A stretch of 64,000 bases of DNA, from positions 1-64,000 of the forward strand of contig CAJFCJ010000011.1 of the NCBI GenBank assembly GCA_904063045.1, read 5' to 3'. A model generated the notes under the pieces. It saw nothing but the letters and a program-made list of their open reading frames with translations, was not told the origin of the DNA and made no database searches. The first letter of the stretch is position 1. Every line of letters begins with the position of its first letter. The position numbers were made by a program, and so were the translations under genes. Shown here piece after piece: positions 11,369-21,100 of this stretch. The DNA comes from Dimorphilus gyrociliatus. Its lineage: Eukaryota; Annelida; Polychaeta; Dinophilidae.

Positions 11369-12118
11369 TTAATTTCTAAGCTCTTGAGAAACTACAAGCA
11401 TATCATGCTCCTCCGGAAATAAACCAAATTTCACATCGGTTATATTTGTAGCATTTAATAGTTTATCATCCTTCAAATCAATATTCCAATGTTTTAATTT
11501 ACTGGCTAAGCCGTTTAATTGCTGCTTACTTGTACAAATTAATTGAAGCAAAATATCATTCTCATGTCTTCTTATCTCATAGACAAGAATACCAAGAGTT
11601 TCTTCAAAAAACTTGATAATTTTCAGCCTATAACTCTCTTCCATAAGTGTTTCACTTATTGCACCAGATAAAGACTGAAATAGTTTAATGTCGTTGATCC
11701 TCTTATTCTTATCTCTTTTGAACATCCACGTGAAACAGGAACATTTTACATTTTTATTCATCGTAGTGTCGTGTAAAATGTCAGCTAATCTCAAGCACTT
11801 ACTTTTCGTATTAATCTTTAAAGGTTTCAGTCTGACGTTCAATTGTCCTTTTCGTCGACCATTCTTTATTGCCATTATCTTTTCTTCATTATCCAAGAAA
11901 GATGCCAATTGAAATTGCCCAGAAAATCTTAAGGCATTAATCAGTAATTGCAGGCTTTTATTATCTTCCACCTCCTTCAAAATCATCTCCTTCTTATTTT
12001 CTTTTGCTTTTAAAGCAGCTTTTTTTGAAATTGCAGAATTATCATGAAGATAGTCGACCACTTCTTCAGTTAGAACCAATTTGTCCTTGACTTGGTCATT
12101 ACAAATCTTGTTCGACAT
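11369..12118 (-). CDS. Intronless protein with an N-terminal CARD-like death fold
   Basis: 249 residues from one uninterrupted exon, unusual beside its multi-exon neighbours. Residues 8-80 show the helix pattern of a CARD: KLVLTEEVVDYLHDNSAIS, then a charged stretch KAALKAKENKKEMILKE, then SLQLLINALRFSGQFQLASF. Spacing and the 'LLxxLxxxGxxxxxxFL' ending resemble caspase-recruitment domains that mediate CARD-CARD contacts in apoptosis and innate immunity. After a basic linker, residues 125-249 form a mixed alpha/beta region. There, FQSLSGAISETLMEES, a helix, GILVYEIRRHENDILLQLIC, and a second helix suggest a beta-alpha-beta unit of unknown family. A TRADD-N-like ferredoxin fold is one possibility (inference only). 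No caspase, kinase or NACHT motif is present. An adaptor role is inferred, not shown. Confidence 0.65.
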   Translation of the reverse strand: MSNKICNDQVKDKLVLTEEVVDYLHDNSAISKKAALKAKENKKEMILKEVEDNKSLQLLINALRFSGQFQLASFLDNEEKIMAIKNGRRKGQLNVRLKPLKINTKSKCLRLADILHDTTMNKNVKCSCFTWMFKRDKNKRINDIKLFQSLSGAISETLMEESYRLKIIKFFEETLGILVYEIRRHENDILLQLICTSKQQLNGLASKLKHWNIDLKDDKLLNATNITDVKFGLFPEEHDMLVVSQELRN

Positions 12119-14191
12119 ACTAAAAATATAAACAATAATCTTTTGAAGTAACTAATTGAATTAAACTGAATAAACAATACTCTATCGATTCTTAATTTAT
12201 TTAAGTTAAATTGACTCTTTAACTCTTTCTAGTCCTACCTGCAAACTCTAGCTACACTGCTAGCTACAGAAGGAAAGCGGAACATGATTTCTTCTCTCTA
12301 TCAGAATGTTCTTCTGAATGAGAAAACAAATGAAAAGTGCTAATCTCTGTACTCTTTTCATTTATATTACTCTATGATACTACTCAAACGACTTTAACCG
12401 CTTGCCTAGATAGCATAATGAAATTAATCCTAGTATAATTATACCTCTCTAATATAACTTCTTATACGAAAATATCTTCTTTTCCGATAAGTTCCAAATT
12501 AAACTGAACTAGAAAACCTTTATAAATAAAAATGGGGTGGGAAGTGAAGAAAAGAAAACAAATTCCGAAAATGAGGCTTGGAAGGTTATTCATCTAACCA
12601 ACCCGGATGAATAGGCTTTTTTATTTACCTGGTACAGAGTGAGCAAATCCCAAAATATAATCGCATAACACATAAAAATATGAGAAAAGGAAGAAAGATC
12701 TTTACTCTTTTTTTATCTCTTCCAGTTCAATCTTATATCGATCAGAATAGTAAGAGAACAAAGAGAAAACGACAAATTGAATTGGCTACACTGTCTCTTC
12801 GTCTTTTCGTTTCCTTCTATCAGTCTATCTATCTTCTAAAGTTAGGATTGATCCTTTTTACTACGTAACTTACACCATTTCTTTATGTTTCTAGCAAAAT
12901 AATAAAAACGACAAAAAGTGGCAATATAAAGTAAATTTTATCCAGCGACCAGAGGCGTATATGGAAGAAAGAGAATAAATGCCGAGTACAAGCTAAACAC
13001 TTGCCCCTGCAGCCTTATCCAGTGTATTATTTATAGGTTGTAGGGGGATGGGGTTGTTATAGGCCTACATTTTTTCAGCTTTACAGTTGCTCGAGCGATT
13101 TAGTGAAGGGAATAGAGGTGTTTTTTACCTACTTTTTTCCCCTAGACTTCCGGACTTTTGAAATTCATACTACACTATATTTACCTATACTGTTATTATT
13201 TATGTATATATAGGCAGAAAGAGCGAGAGAGTAAAAGATATATATGTATATATATATAGGAAATTACTTAAAAAATAGTGAGAAATTCTAAAAATTGGGA
13301 TATATGCTGTACATATCTTCTATTATCACTATAGACGTTTTTTTAATTAAGATAATAGGAATGGTTTTTTACCTTATATAGCTGTTTGTATCAGCTGGTA
13401 TTTAAATTAATTCCGTATGCTACTATTCTTCTTCCCTAATGTTCCTTCTTTCTTCTGGCAAGCTTCAGAATGTACATAATCGACGTGATTTATTACGTTA
13501 TTGAGTTTACAAGACAGGCCATTGGTACAAAATTATAATAGGATTAGAGTTATTTCCTATTGAAGAACTTTATCAAACTTATGTACATAACAGTTCTTGG
13601 TACAAAAACAGAGGAATTAAATTATTAATAAGTTAAATAAGGAATTACTAATTATTACTATTACAATAAAACTATTAAATAATTATTCTATTTCGTACTA
13701 TAAATCATTGGTTTTGTTCAAACTTCGATATGTTTATCTTCGTATTTTCAATAAAGCTAAGACTTTCTTTTCTTGTTAATTTATTATAAATGTTTAAACT
13801 CTTTAACTTATTCGTTTATTATTAATTAATTGTGTTATCTTTTTTCTTTTATACAAATATTGAATTTCCTCTTGATTTTACCCTTACTAACCCTGTAAAA
13901 CTCCTTTTGTATACTCCTTTAAACCATCTTTTAGCTTATCTGCTCTTGTTTACTCTAAATTAGATCCAAGAGTGCATTCTTCAAACAAATACCATAATTC
14001 TTTCCGATACTAAACAGATCCTTAATTAATTAAACCGGTATATAGTGGCGACATCTCTTAACAATTGTTTTTGTTATCTTTAAATTTATCTTCAGCATTG
14101 CAGTATTGCCTACAAAACTAGAAATATCCTTTTATTATATGACGTCATAGTCATTTAAATACCATGATAAGGTTTTAAGTAAATAAAAAAA
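12119..14191. other. 2-kb non-coding stretch upstream of the universal stress protein gene
   Basis: One of the longest gene-free stretches in the window. Open frames here are short and low in complexity and show no family motif. It probably holds the CARD-like gene promoter at the left and regulatory DNA or 5' UTR exons of the stress protein gene at the right. Confidence 0.5.
14140..14147. promoter_or_regulatory. Perfect CRE palindrome TGACGTCA
   Basis: Full cAMP-response element (CREB/ATF consensus) 44 bp upstream of the universal stress protein start codon. The position fits a proximal promoter or 5' UTR site. Function is inferred from the motif alone. Confidence 0.45.
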
Positions 14192-14881
14192 ATGCCAAAC
14201 AGCGTATCTTCTAGTCTATCTCTTCTTTATCAAAAATTTACGGGAGCCCGTAAATTATTGGACTCGGATTCCCTAGCCGTCCAGCAACAGCCTTTTGATC
14301 CTAATGCACCTAAAGTTGTTATTTTGGCCGTCTCTATAGGTGATGGAAGCGAAAATGCTTTCAATTGGTACTTTGAAAATTTGCATAGGGATGGAAATAG
14401 GTTAGTATTCGTTCACGTTATAGAACTACCAGACTTGAAGAATCAGAGTGCTAGGAATTTACACATGTCCCCTGGAGTTTTGGCAAACATGTGGCAGACG
14501 GAAGAAGATAAAACTAAAGAGTTAGAAATAAGAATGAAAGCGCTATTAAAAGAACGAAAATGTAATGGTATATTAAGAACGGTGGCGGGAAAGCCAGGAG
14601 AAATGATATGTGCAGTCGCAAGAGAAGAAAGAGCCACAATGATTGTAACTAGTTCGAGGTCGCAAGGAAAGTTCAGAAGGGCATTTTTGGGCTCCACTTC
14701 AGATTATCTTGTACATCATGCCCATTGCCCAGTTGTTGTATGTCGACTTGATACCCTTAACTCAGCCCAATCTGCAACCTTATCTTCCTCTCAGCAAGCT
14801 ATGGAAGAGCATATGGGAAAAAGGAGCGCAGGTTCCAAGATGCAACCCCAACTACCTCCCACACAAGATGAAAATGAATAA
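14192..14881 (+). CDS. Universal stress protein (USP) family
   Basis: 229 residues, one coding exon. The USP domain spans about residues 40-185: strand VVILAVSIGDGSENAFNWYF, then RLVFVHVIELP, the helix with EEDKTKELEIRMKALL, TVAGKPGEMICAVAREE, TMIVTSSRSQGKFRRAFLGS, and YLVHHAHCPVVVCR. In ATP-binding USPs the loop reads G-x2-G-x9-G-S/T. Here the first two glycines are serines (S-S-R-S) while the final GST is kept, so nucleotide binding may be weak or absent. The N-terminal 38 residues and the Ser/Gln-rich C-terminal tail (about 187-229) are low in complexity. USPs are frequent in lophotrochozoans and cnidarians and missing from vertebrates. The start ATG follows an A-rich leader. Confidence 0.9.
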   Translation: MPNSVSSSLSLLYQKFTGARKLLDSDSLAVQQQPFDPNAPKVVILAVSIGDGSENAFNWYFENLHRDGNRLVFVHVIELPDLKNQSARNLHMSPGVLANMWQTEEDKTKELEIRMKALLKERKCNGILRTVAGKPGEMICAVAREERATMIVTSSRSQGKFRRAFLGSTSDYLVHHAHCPVVVCRLDTLNSAQSATLSSSQQAMEEHMGKRSAGSKMQPQLPPTQDENE

Positions 14882-15414
14882 GATTTTCATTTTTTTCTCA
14901 ACTAAGAAAAAACGTGCAAAAGAAGAAAAAGAAGAAAGAACGTTTTTTAACTAAATTGCAAACATATTTATTGATTTATGTTTACTTTTTTTATAAAAAT
15001 CAAATGTCATAAACAAAAAAAAACAACAAATTTCATACGCTAACAATTATTATAGGCCAGAGGAAAATAACGGTTAATTTGGGGTTTTTAGACAAAAAAC
15101 ATATTTTCATTAGGAATTTTCCCACAGTAGAGACAATTTGAAATTAGTTAATAAAATTTGTTAATTAACTAGTTATATCCTGTAATTTTTAAAAATTCCA
15201 GAATTGAGAGATATTTTTTAATAGTTTAGAATTTATATTCTTGTCATTTCGCGTGCATTTTATCGAAGGTTAGTTGAATATTAATTATAATACTTTTGTG
15301 TAACCTATTTATTTATTTGTTTTTCCTTTTTATACAAGTTTTATCCGCTAATTTATTATTATCTAGACATCTGAAATACTGAAAAAGAAATATAAAGTCA
15401 GCTTGGATAATAAA
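14882..15414. other. Intergenic, no gene seen
   Basis: A- and T-rich sequence with several oligo-A tracts. It should hold the 3' UTR of the stress protein gene and the promoter of the next gene. No coding signal recognised. Confidence 0.5.
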
Positions 15415-17123
15415 ATGAACTCGAAAAGTAAATTTAGAATTAAGAGACCGAATTTTAACAGTTTATCAGCTTTTGGCAAGACTATCAGGAACTTGTCGAT
15501 AAATAGCAGATGGTTTGATAACTACTACTTGGAATACCGAAAAAGTACACTGATCAATTATAAATGTCCTAAAAAGACGGAATTAGACTTAAAAACTGAT
15601 TTGAAACATCTAACTACGGATCCTAACACTTCTATGGAAAATATATCGAAAATACCTAATAATAAGCAAAGTCATTTACTTTCTAGGTCAGATTACACAG
15701 AGACTGTAAGAACGAATAACAACGATTTATCACAAACATGCAATCTACCTATACGACAAGAATTTAGAACGTCACCGTTGAATAATCCAAAAAGTCATTC
15801 TTTCTTCAACAATGCCAACATTTCCTATGAATCTCAGTCTTCTTCAAGTGCCATAAGCAAACACTGTAGCGAAAAAGAGTTTGGCAGAATGTGCACAGAG
15901 TTGCTCAATACATCTCTTAAGGAAACACCAAAAAGTAAAGACCGTAGAACCTTTGTCAAGACTCCTTCTACAGCGACTAGGAATAGTTGGAACAGGAGAG
16001 ACAATACACTTGATTCAGATGAATTACAGCAGGAAATTGAGAATCCAGCATGTCTTTCATCGTCGAAAAGGTACGACGATGATTTTCTAAACACTGATGA
16101 GAGCATTATGGTAGTTGCATCATCGCCAAATGCAATGAAAACAAAATGCGAAACAAAAACCTCTCTGAACAAATTTCCAAGGTCTTTAAATTTCGATTCG
16201 CTAGATGAAACATCCATCAAACATAGACGTTGTGAAGTTCGTTTGGAGAACTTGAATGAGAAACAGTTACAAAAGTATACCGTGAATTACGAAAATTCTC
16301 ATGATGATAGTTTCCAACGCAAGCGAGAATCTCTTAGTTCACCTCTCTTCACTAGTTATCGAGTTCGAGTTCGTATTTCTACAAATAGTTTTGCCTTTGA
16401 ATCATAAAATGTCGTTTATTTTCTTTTTCACAGAAGAATTCGGGTAAACTAAGAAAGAGTTCAGCAGCCATTAAAGGTGTTCATGCCGAGACTATGTACA
16501 GAAAGGTGATTGAAGATGACGCCATGGATACCACCAGCTCTGAGGATGAAAGTTTTAATGATGAGAATGATAAAGATAAAAAAAGACTTACTCGTCGAAG
16601 ACACCGAAAATTTTCCTCTATTTTCAAATGCTGTCCACATAATTGTTACGAAAGTCTAGAACCTTCCGCTCAGAGAAATCAGTTTGATATTTACTACTCC
16701 AAAAGCCCTAGCGAACAGATTCAACACATTCTGAAATACTTAACTCTTGATGAAGATAATGAGCCTATCTTTGAAATTCAAGAAAACTATTTCTGCAATC
16801 CCTTCATTGCAAACTTATTTAAAGTTCCGCTAGATTGGCTGGAAAGAGTTATTGAAAAGAATAATCCGTGTGGAGAGTTTACAGCGAAAACATGGCTGGA
16901 ATCTGACGAGTACGAAGCACTTCAGAACTTTTGCTACATCAAGGGTATAAGAAGCAAGAACTTTCCATATTTAAAGAAAGTTTTTGGAGGTGTATCTGGT
17001 TTATACGCAAGTTACTGCTACTTTTTTCAAAATAATCATAACAGAAAGCCGAAAATTTCTAAACAAGCTTTCTACAAGACATTCCTTCAATATTTATCAG
17101 AAAAGGAAGTCGATATTGTATAA
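15415..17123 (+). CDS. Unrecognised two-exon protein with a CC-x3-C motif in its C-terminal half
   Basis: I do not recognise this gene. Exon 1 runs from the ATG at 15415 to about 16362 (donor GTTCGA, or six bases later), and exon 2 from 16434 to 17123; about 546 residues. A TTG 12 bases upstream is not a plausible start. The first 380 residues are Ser/Asn/Lys-rich and probably disordered. From about residue 375 the protein becomes ordered: RRHRKFSSIFKCCPHNCYES, then an Arg/Gln helix (PSEQIQHILKYLTL), then IQENYFCNPFIANLFKVPLD, WLERVI and a helical end (SGLYASYCYFF). The arrangement of CC-x3-C, then FC, then a short WL/helix block recalls DNA-binding N-terminal modules of domesticated transposase-like animal proteins. 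This is inference. No DDE core is visible. Confidence 0.6.
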
Positions 17124-17337
17124 ATTATTAAAATTCTTTATCATTAATATGCTTTTTTTTTTGTTTATGGTGATGGTCTCAAAATATTTAAATGTTTTGG
17201 CTTTTTCGTTTTTTCTGCATTGAACGCTCATCTTCAATATGTGCCTTTTGTTTGAATAAAAGTTTCTTAACTATTTTTAAATTCTCCGGAAATAGTTTCG
17301 ACGATACTTCCGGAATAAGAATCTAGCAGATGACACC

Positions 17338-17593
17338 ATGAGAAATCTGAGTGCTCTTTCGTTATATAAAAATTTATTAAGATATGGAAAACAATTGGAA
17401 TATACAGATAAAGATTTTTTTTATAAAAGGATAAGGCAAGAATTCGAAAAGTCTAGAGACTTTAACGAAAATCAAATACGGAACGGCCTAAAGGTAACAT
17501 CCCATACTCGAGATTCACTTTAAGACCATTTTTTACTTTTGAATTTTACTTTAGAAAGGAGAAGAGTTCCTGAGAAAGAAACATTTAATCTAA
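17338..17593 (+). CDS. LYR-motif microprotein, orthologue of the MIEF1 upstream-ORF protein (MIEF1-MP)
   Basis: 64 residues from two exons (17338-17493 and 17555-17593) with a 61-nt intron. The sequence LSALSLYKNLLRYGKQLEYT followed by DKDFFYKRIRQEFEKSRDF aligns closely with human MIEF1-MP ([20 protein letters not shown], then FYFASIRREFRKN). It carries the Complex1_LYR pattern (LYK..L, then F...R..F). The human protein is made from an upstream ORF of the MIEF1 mRNA and acts in the mitochondrial matrix with ACP in mitoribosome large-subunit assembly. Here no MIEF1/MiD51 nucleotidyltransferase-like frame follows; the next gene is CEP295. The microprotein is therefore a free-standing gene. The second exon supplies KGEEFLRKKHLI, matching the position of human EKGLVFLNGKLG. 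Confidence 0.85.
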
Positions 17594-18158
17594 ATGTTGT
17601 ATAAAAGGCTTCTTCTTCAATTGCATACCTCTAAGATGCCCTTTATGGATCAAAGTTGAAAGTTTCAAGGAACATACTTGCAGGAAACCAGAAAAAATGA
17701 TTTATTTATCGATTGTCTAGTCAAAGGCAATTCTTCAAAGACTCTTTTAATCAATTGTTGTATATGTTAATAAGAACAGCAATAATAATTATTTTTTTAG
17801 TATCTCTTGTTACTGATTAGACTATCATTCACTTGTTCATAAATCTCTTTGTTTTTCGAATAATTATGTTGCATATGACTAATTGTAAAATATATCTTAT
17901 TATATAGAAAGTGAGTAATAATGATACAACTTATTACTATTATTAAAACTTTAAGGAAACCGCCAAGAAGGTATAACTGTTTGGTCACGTGACAGTTGAT
18001 TCGAACGGGAATCCTGTCTATTGATTGTGTAAAACATACATTGTTTTCATGTTCAAACTCGTAACCAGAATGTTATTTAGCTGCTTTTTCGTTTACTTTA
18101 TCAAAATAAGTGATATTAAGCTTAAATAATCTTTTAACTTGAAACTTCTAATATCGTT
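17594..18158. other. Intergenic, no gene seen
   Basis: AT-rich stretch between the LYR microprotein and CEP295. Contains a palindromic E-box at 17984-17993. A hydrophobic minus-strand frame here lacks an ATG and was not accepted. Confidence 0.5.
17984..17993. promoter_or_regulatory. Palindromic E-box GTCACGTGAC (CLEAR/USF-type)
   Basis: Perfect 10-bp palindrome matching the CLEAR element consensus bound by MiT/TFE and USF bHLH-zip factors. It lies 166 bp upstream of the CEP295 start. The motif is seen; binding is inferred. Confidence 0.4.
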
Positions 18159-21100
18159 ATGATAAAATCACGGAGAATACGTAAAAGTCCTAACGAGATT
18201 GAAAGACTTTTAAATGAAGAACGTCAAAAACGTAGAAAACAGAGATTACTCCAGGTTATTGCCTCTATTAAGTCATACTTCTGGTCTAATTATGTTTTAA
18301 ACCAACAGGTCAGAAATCAGGATAAACAATTTGCAACTAAAATCAGGCAAGCAGTAAAGAATGAGAAAGAAAGACAACTCCAATTATTGGCAAAGAGTGT
18401 GGAAGTAAGTATGCAACCTTTTCATTATTTTAATTTAGCTTAAGATGGTATAAACTAAACGAACAAATCGAAAATGTAGCTTATCATAAAATTAGCTACC
18501 TTTGATATTTGTGGTTATATATGTATTATTAAATCGGCTCCCTGTGAAACCATATAGATTGAATTCACTTTGGAAAAAGCTGAAAAGTTACGCAGGTTAC
18601 AAGAAGAATATGAAGATTCTTTACAGTACGTTGGAGATGCACAAAAGACAGCCTTATACCAAGTAAATATTAATTGCTGTTTATTTGATGTCAAGGTAAA
18701 AGGCTTTTTAAAAATCTTTCAGCCTGATAATAGCTTGAAAAATCAACAAGTAAAGTTAGAGCAAGCTTGGAAAGCTGAAAAAAGATATGTAGCAGCTTTA
18801 GAGAAGTTGAGAACACAAAAAGAGGAGACTGAAGAGGAGAAGACAAGACATATTCAAGCAAGGTAATTATAAGTTTGCTCTCCTAACATAGAATTTTTAT
18901 AAATAATTTGTAAATTTTAGGCAAATGGCTCTAGAAGTGGAAAGAAGTAGAGCAAAAGAAATCGCATCATTACCCCCACCAGTAAATGATAAGGCTCAGG
19001 ACCTTTTCGACAAAAGTTGTACTCTAAACTTGTTTGATTTTCATAATTGTAACCTAATTTCTTTTCTTTAATAGATACTACGAAGCGTGTTCAGTCTACT
19101 GATCGAAACGCCTTTGTTACTACATACTACCATTTAGATGGAAAAGTTTACGCTGATAAAGCGGAAAAGGACGAAGAAGTAAGTGTTTTAAGCAAGTTAA
19201 TTGTTATGGTACTAATTCTAACGTTTAAAGGAGATGAATGCTAGGGAAGCAGCCGAACTAGAAATGGATAGATTAGATCATATTTCCAAGTCTCAAAAAC
19301 GTGAAAAATTTGAGAGGATGGAAAAAGCTGATCTACGCCATAAAGAGGCATTAAAGAAGGAAATAATTAAGAAGGAATATAGTAGTCTGCTTAAAGACTT
19401 ATCTAATCTACAGGTTCATTTATTTCATGTACTTGGAACATTTATCTATTAAATTGTTCTATATTAGAAATTGGACGCAACAAGAAGATCACAAGCTTTA
19501 GAAAAGTTACCAAAAAGGATATTTTTAGCTTCAAAACTTGATGAACAAAACGAGGAAAATCGTCAAAGAAATATAGAAAAAGCTTTAGAAAAAGAATTTA
19601 TGCAGGCAACGGGTAGAGGATTATTAAATAAATACGCTATATTTTTAACTTTTAATATATTTTCAACAATAGATCATCTAGGAGATTTAAGTCTTTTTAG
19701 ACAAAATGAACCTCCATCGTCTCCCACTGAGCAAACTAGTCAATTGTCATACGGTAATCCAGTCTCTGATCATTTAACAACTCCTGAGCCAGCCAAGCCA
19801 ATGTCGAGAATTAACGTTAGGTAATAATAGATAGAAATTTTAACGGAACTATACTTAAATAATGATTTTTTTTTTTAAATTTTTAGAAGTTCCTTATCGG
19901 ACATAACGAATGATGAAGAACAAGCCGCTGAAGCCCATAGACCAGCCGCCTTATCTAAATTATTATCAAGAATTCAATGTCAAAGGCAAAATGTTAGTAC
20001 TACTAGTGAAAGCGAAGTTGAATCTCAAGCTGGTTATATTGGACAAGGTTCGCTTACAGACTCTCTTTAAAGAGAAATAATATAAATTTTTTTGTCAATG
20101 TATGCACAGAGCCCCAATCAATCAATGATTTATCACTCTCTGAATATACACTGAGGAGTCAAGTCATGTCTGATAATGAAATTTCGGACAAAGGTGTAAT
20201 TATACCCGAGCGTGAGGTTGTTTCTATTCCATATGCAAAAGAAGAGGAAGATAACGAATCGGAGAGGAGTGATTCTGTTCAATTATTGGTAAGATCTTTA
20301 ATAATTAGAGTTTACATTCTAAAGATATCATGTTTTATTTAGAAAGGACCACCTCCACCTACAACAGGAAAGACCAGCCTTGAAGAGAATCTTGCTGAAT
20401 TTAATTCGCTGCGAGAACAAAATTTAAGAATCATTGATGACACAAAAGAAAGACAAACCTTACTCGAGTAAGTTACTTGACTGTTTTGAGTGGATATTTT
20501 ATAGTGTCTATAAATGTGAAATTTTTAAATAGTAAGGAACGTTTCGCTTTGGAGAAACAATTGAAGGAGATTCAAGAAAAGAAGCAGGTTTTAGAAAAAA
20601 TGCTGTCATCTAGCGTAAATAGCACATCATCGTCAAAAGGTTCCTCTAGATCGTCATCAAGCATTTCGCTAAAAATTCCTAAAAGAGCAGATACACCTGA
20701 CTCTATTTCATCGAAATCTTCGTCTCTTGTTGAGAAATTGGCTCGAGTTGAGGAACTAAGGCAAAGAGCTGAACTTGAACACTCACGAATACAGAATTCG
20801 AGATCGGCTGGTTTCGAGGAAAATATAAGCAAAATAGATGAGATACTAGCAAAGATTCCAACAGTCGATGATAGAATAGAAAAAGCTGGCAGAACATTGG
20901 GAAAATTTGAAGATTTAACTACAAGTCTTCATAGTTTACAACTCTCTGAGACTGATAATAGAGATAGTATTGCTGCGAGAGAGTCAGACGTTTCAGCCGT
21001 TCTGTTAAGACCTCCAAGAGTAGGCACCAGTATCACTTCAGGAAGCAGTATTTCTATTCCAGAGGCATTTGCCTATGAATCATCAGAAAATAGCTTGAAG

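Noticed and set aside
12680-12868. Short open frame in the 2-kb gap
   Set aside because: 62 codons of low-complexity composition with no family feature.
15403-15414. TTG as start of the unrecognised gene
   Set aside because: Non-AUG start is unlikely in an animal nuclear gene when an in-frame ATG follows at 15415 in a good A-rich context.
17797-17988. Hydrophobic minus-strand frame resembling a small membrane protein
   Set aside because: It has no ATG at its start (GTG only), extends upstream to a stop without any ATG, and is made of AT-rich codons; no family match.
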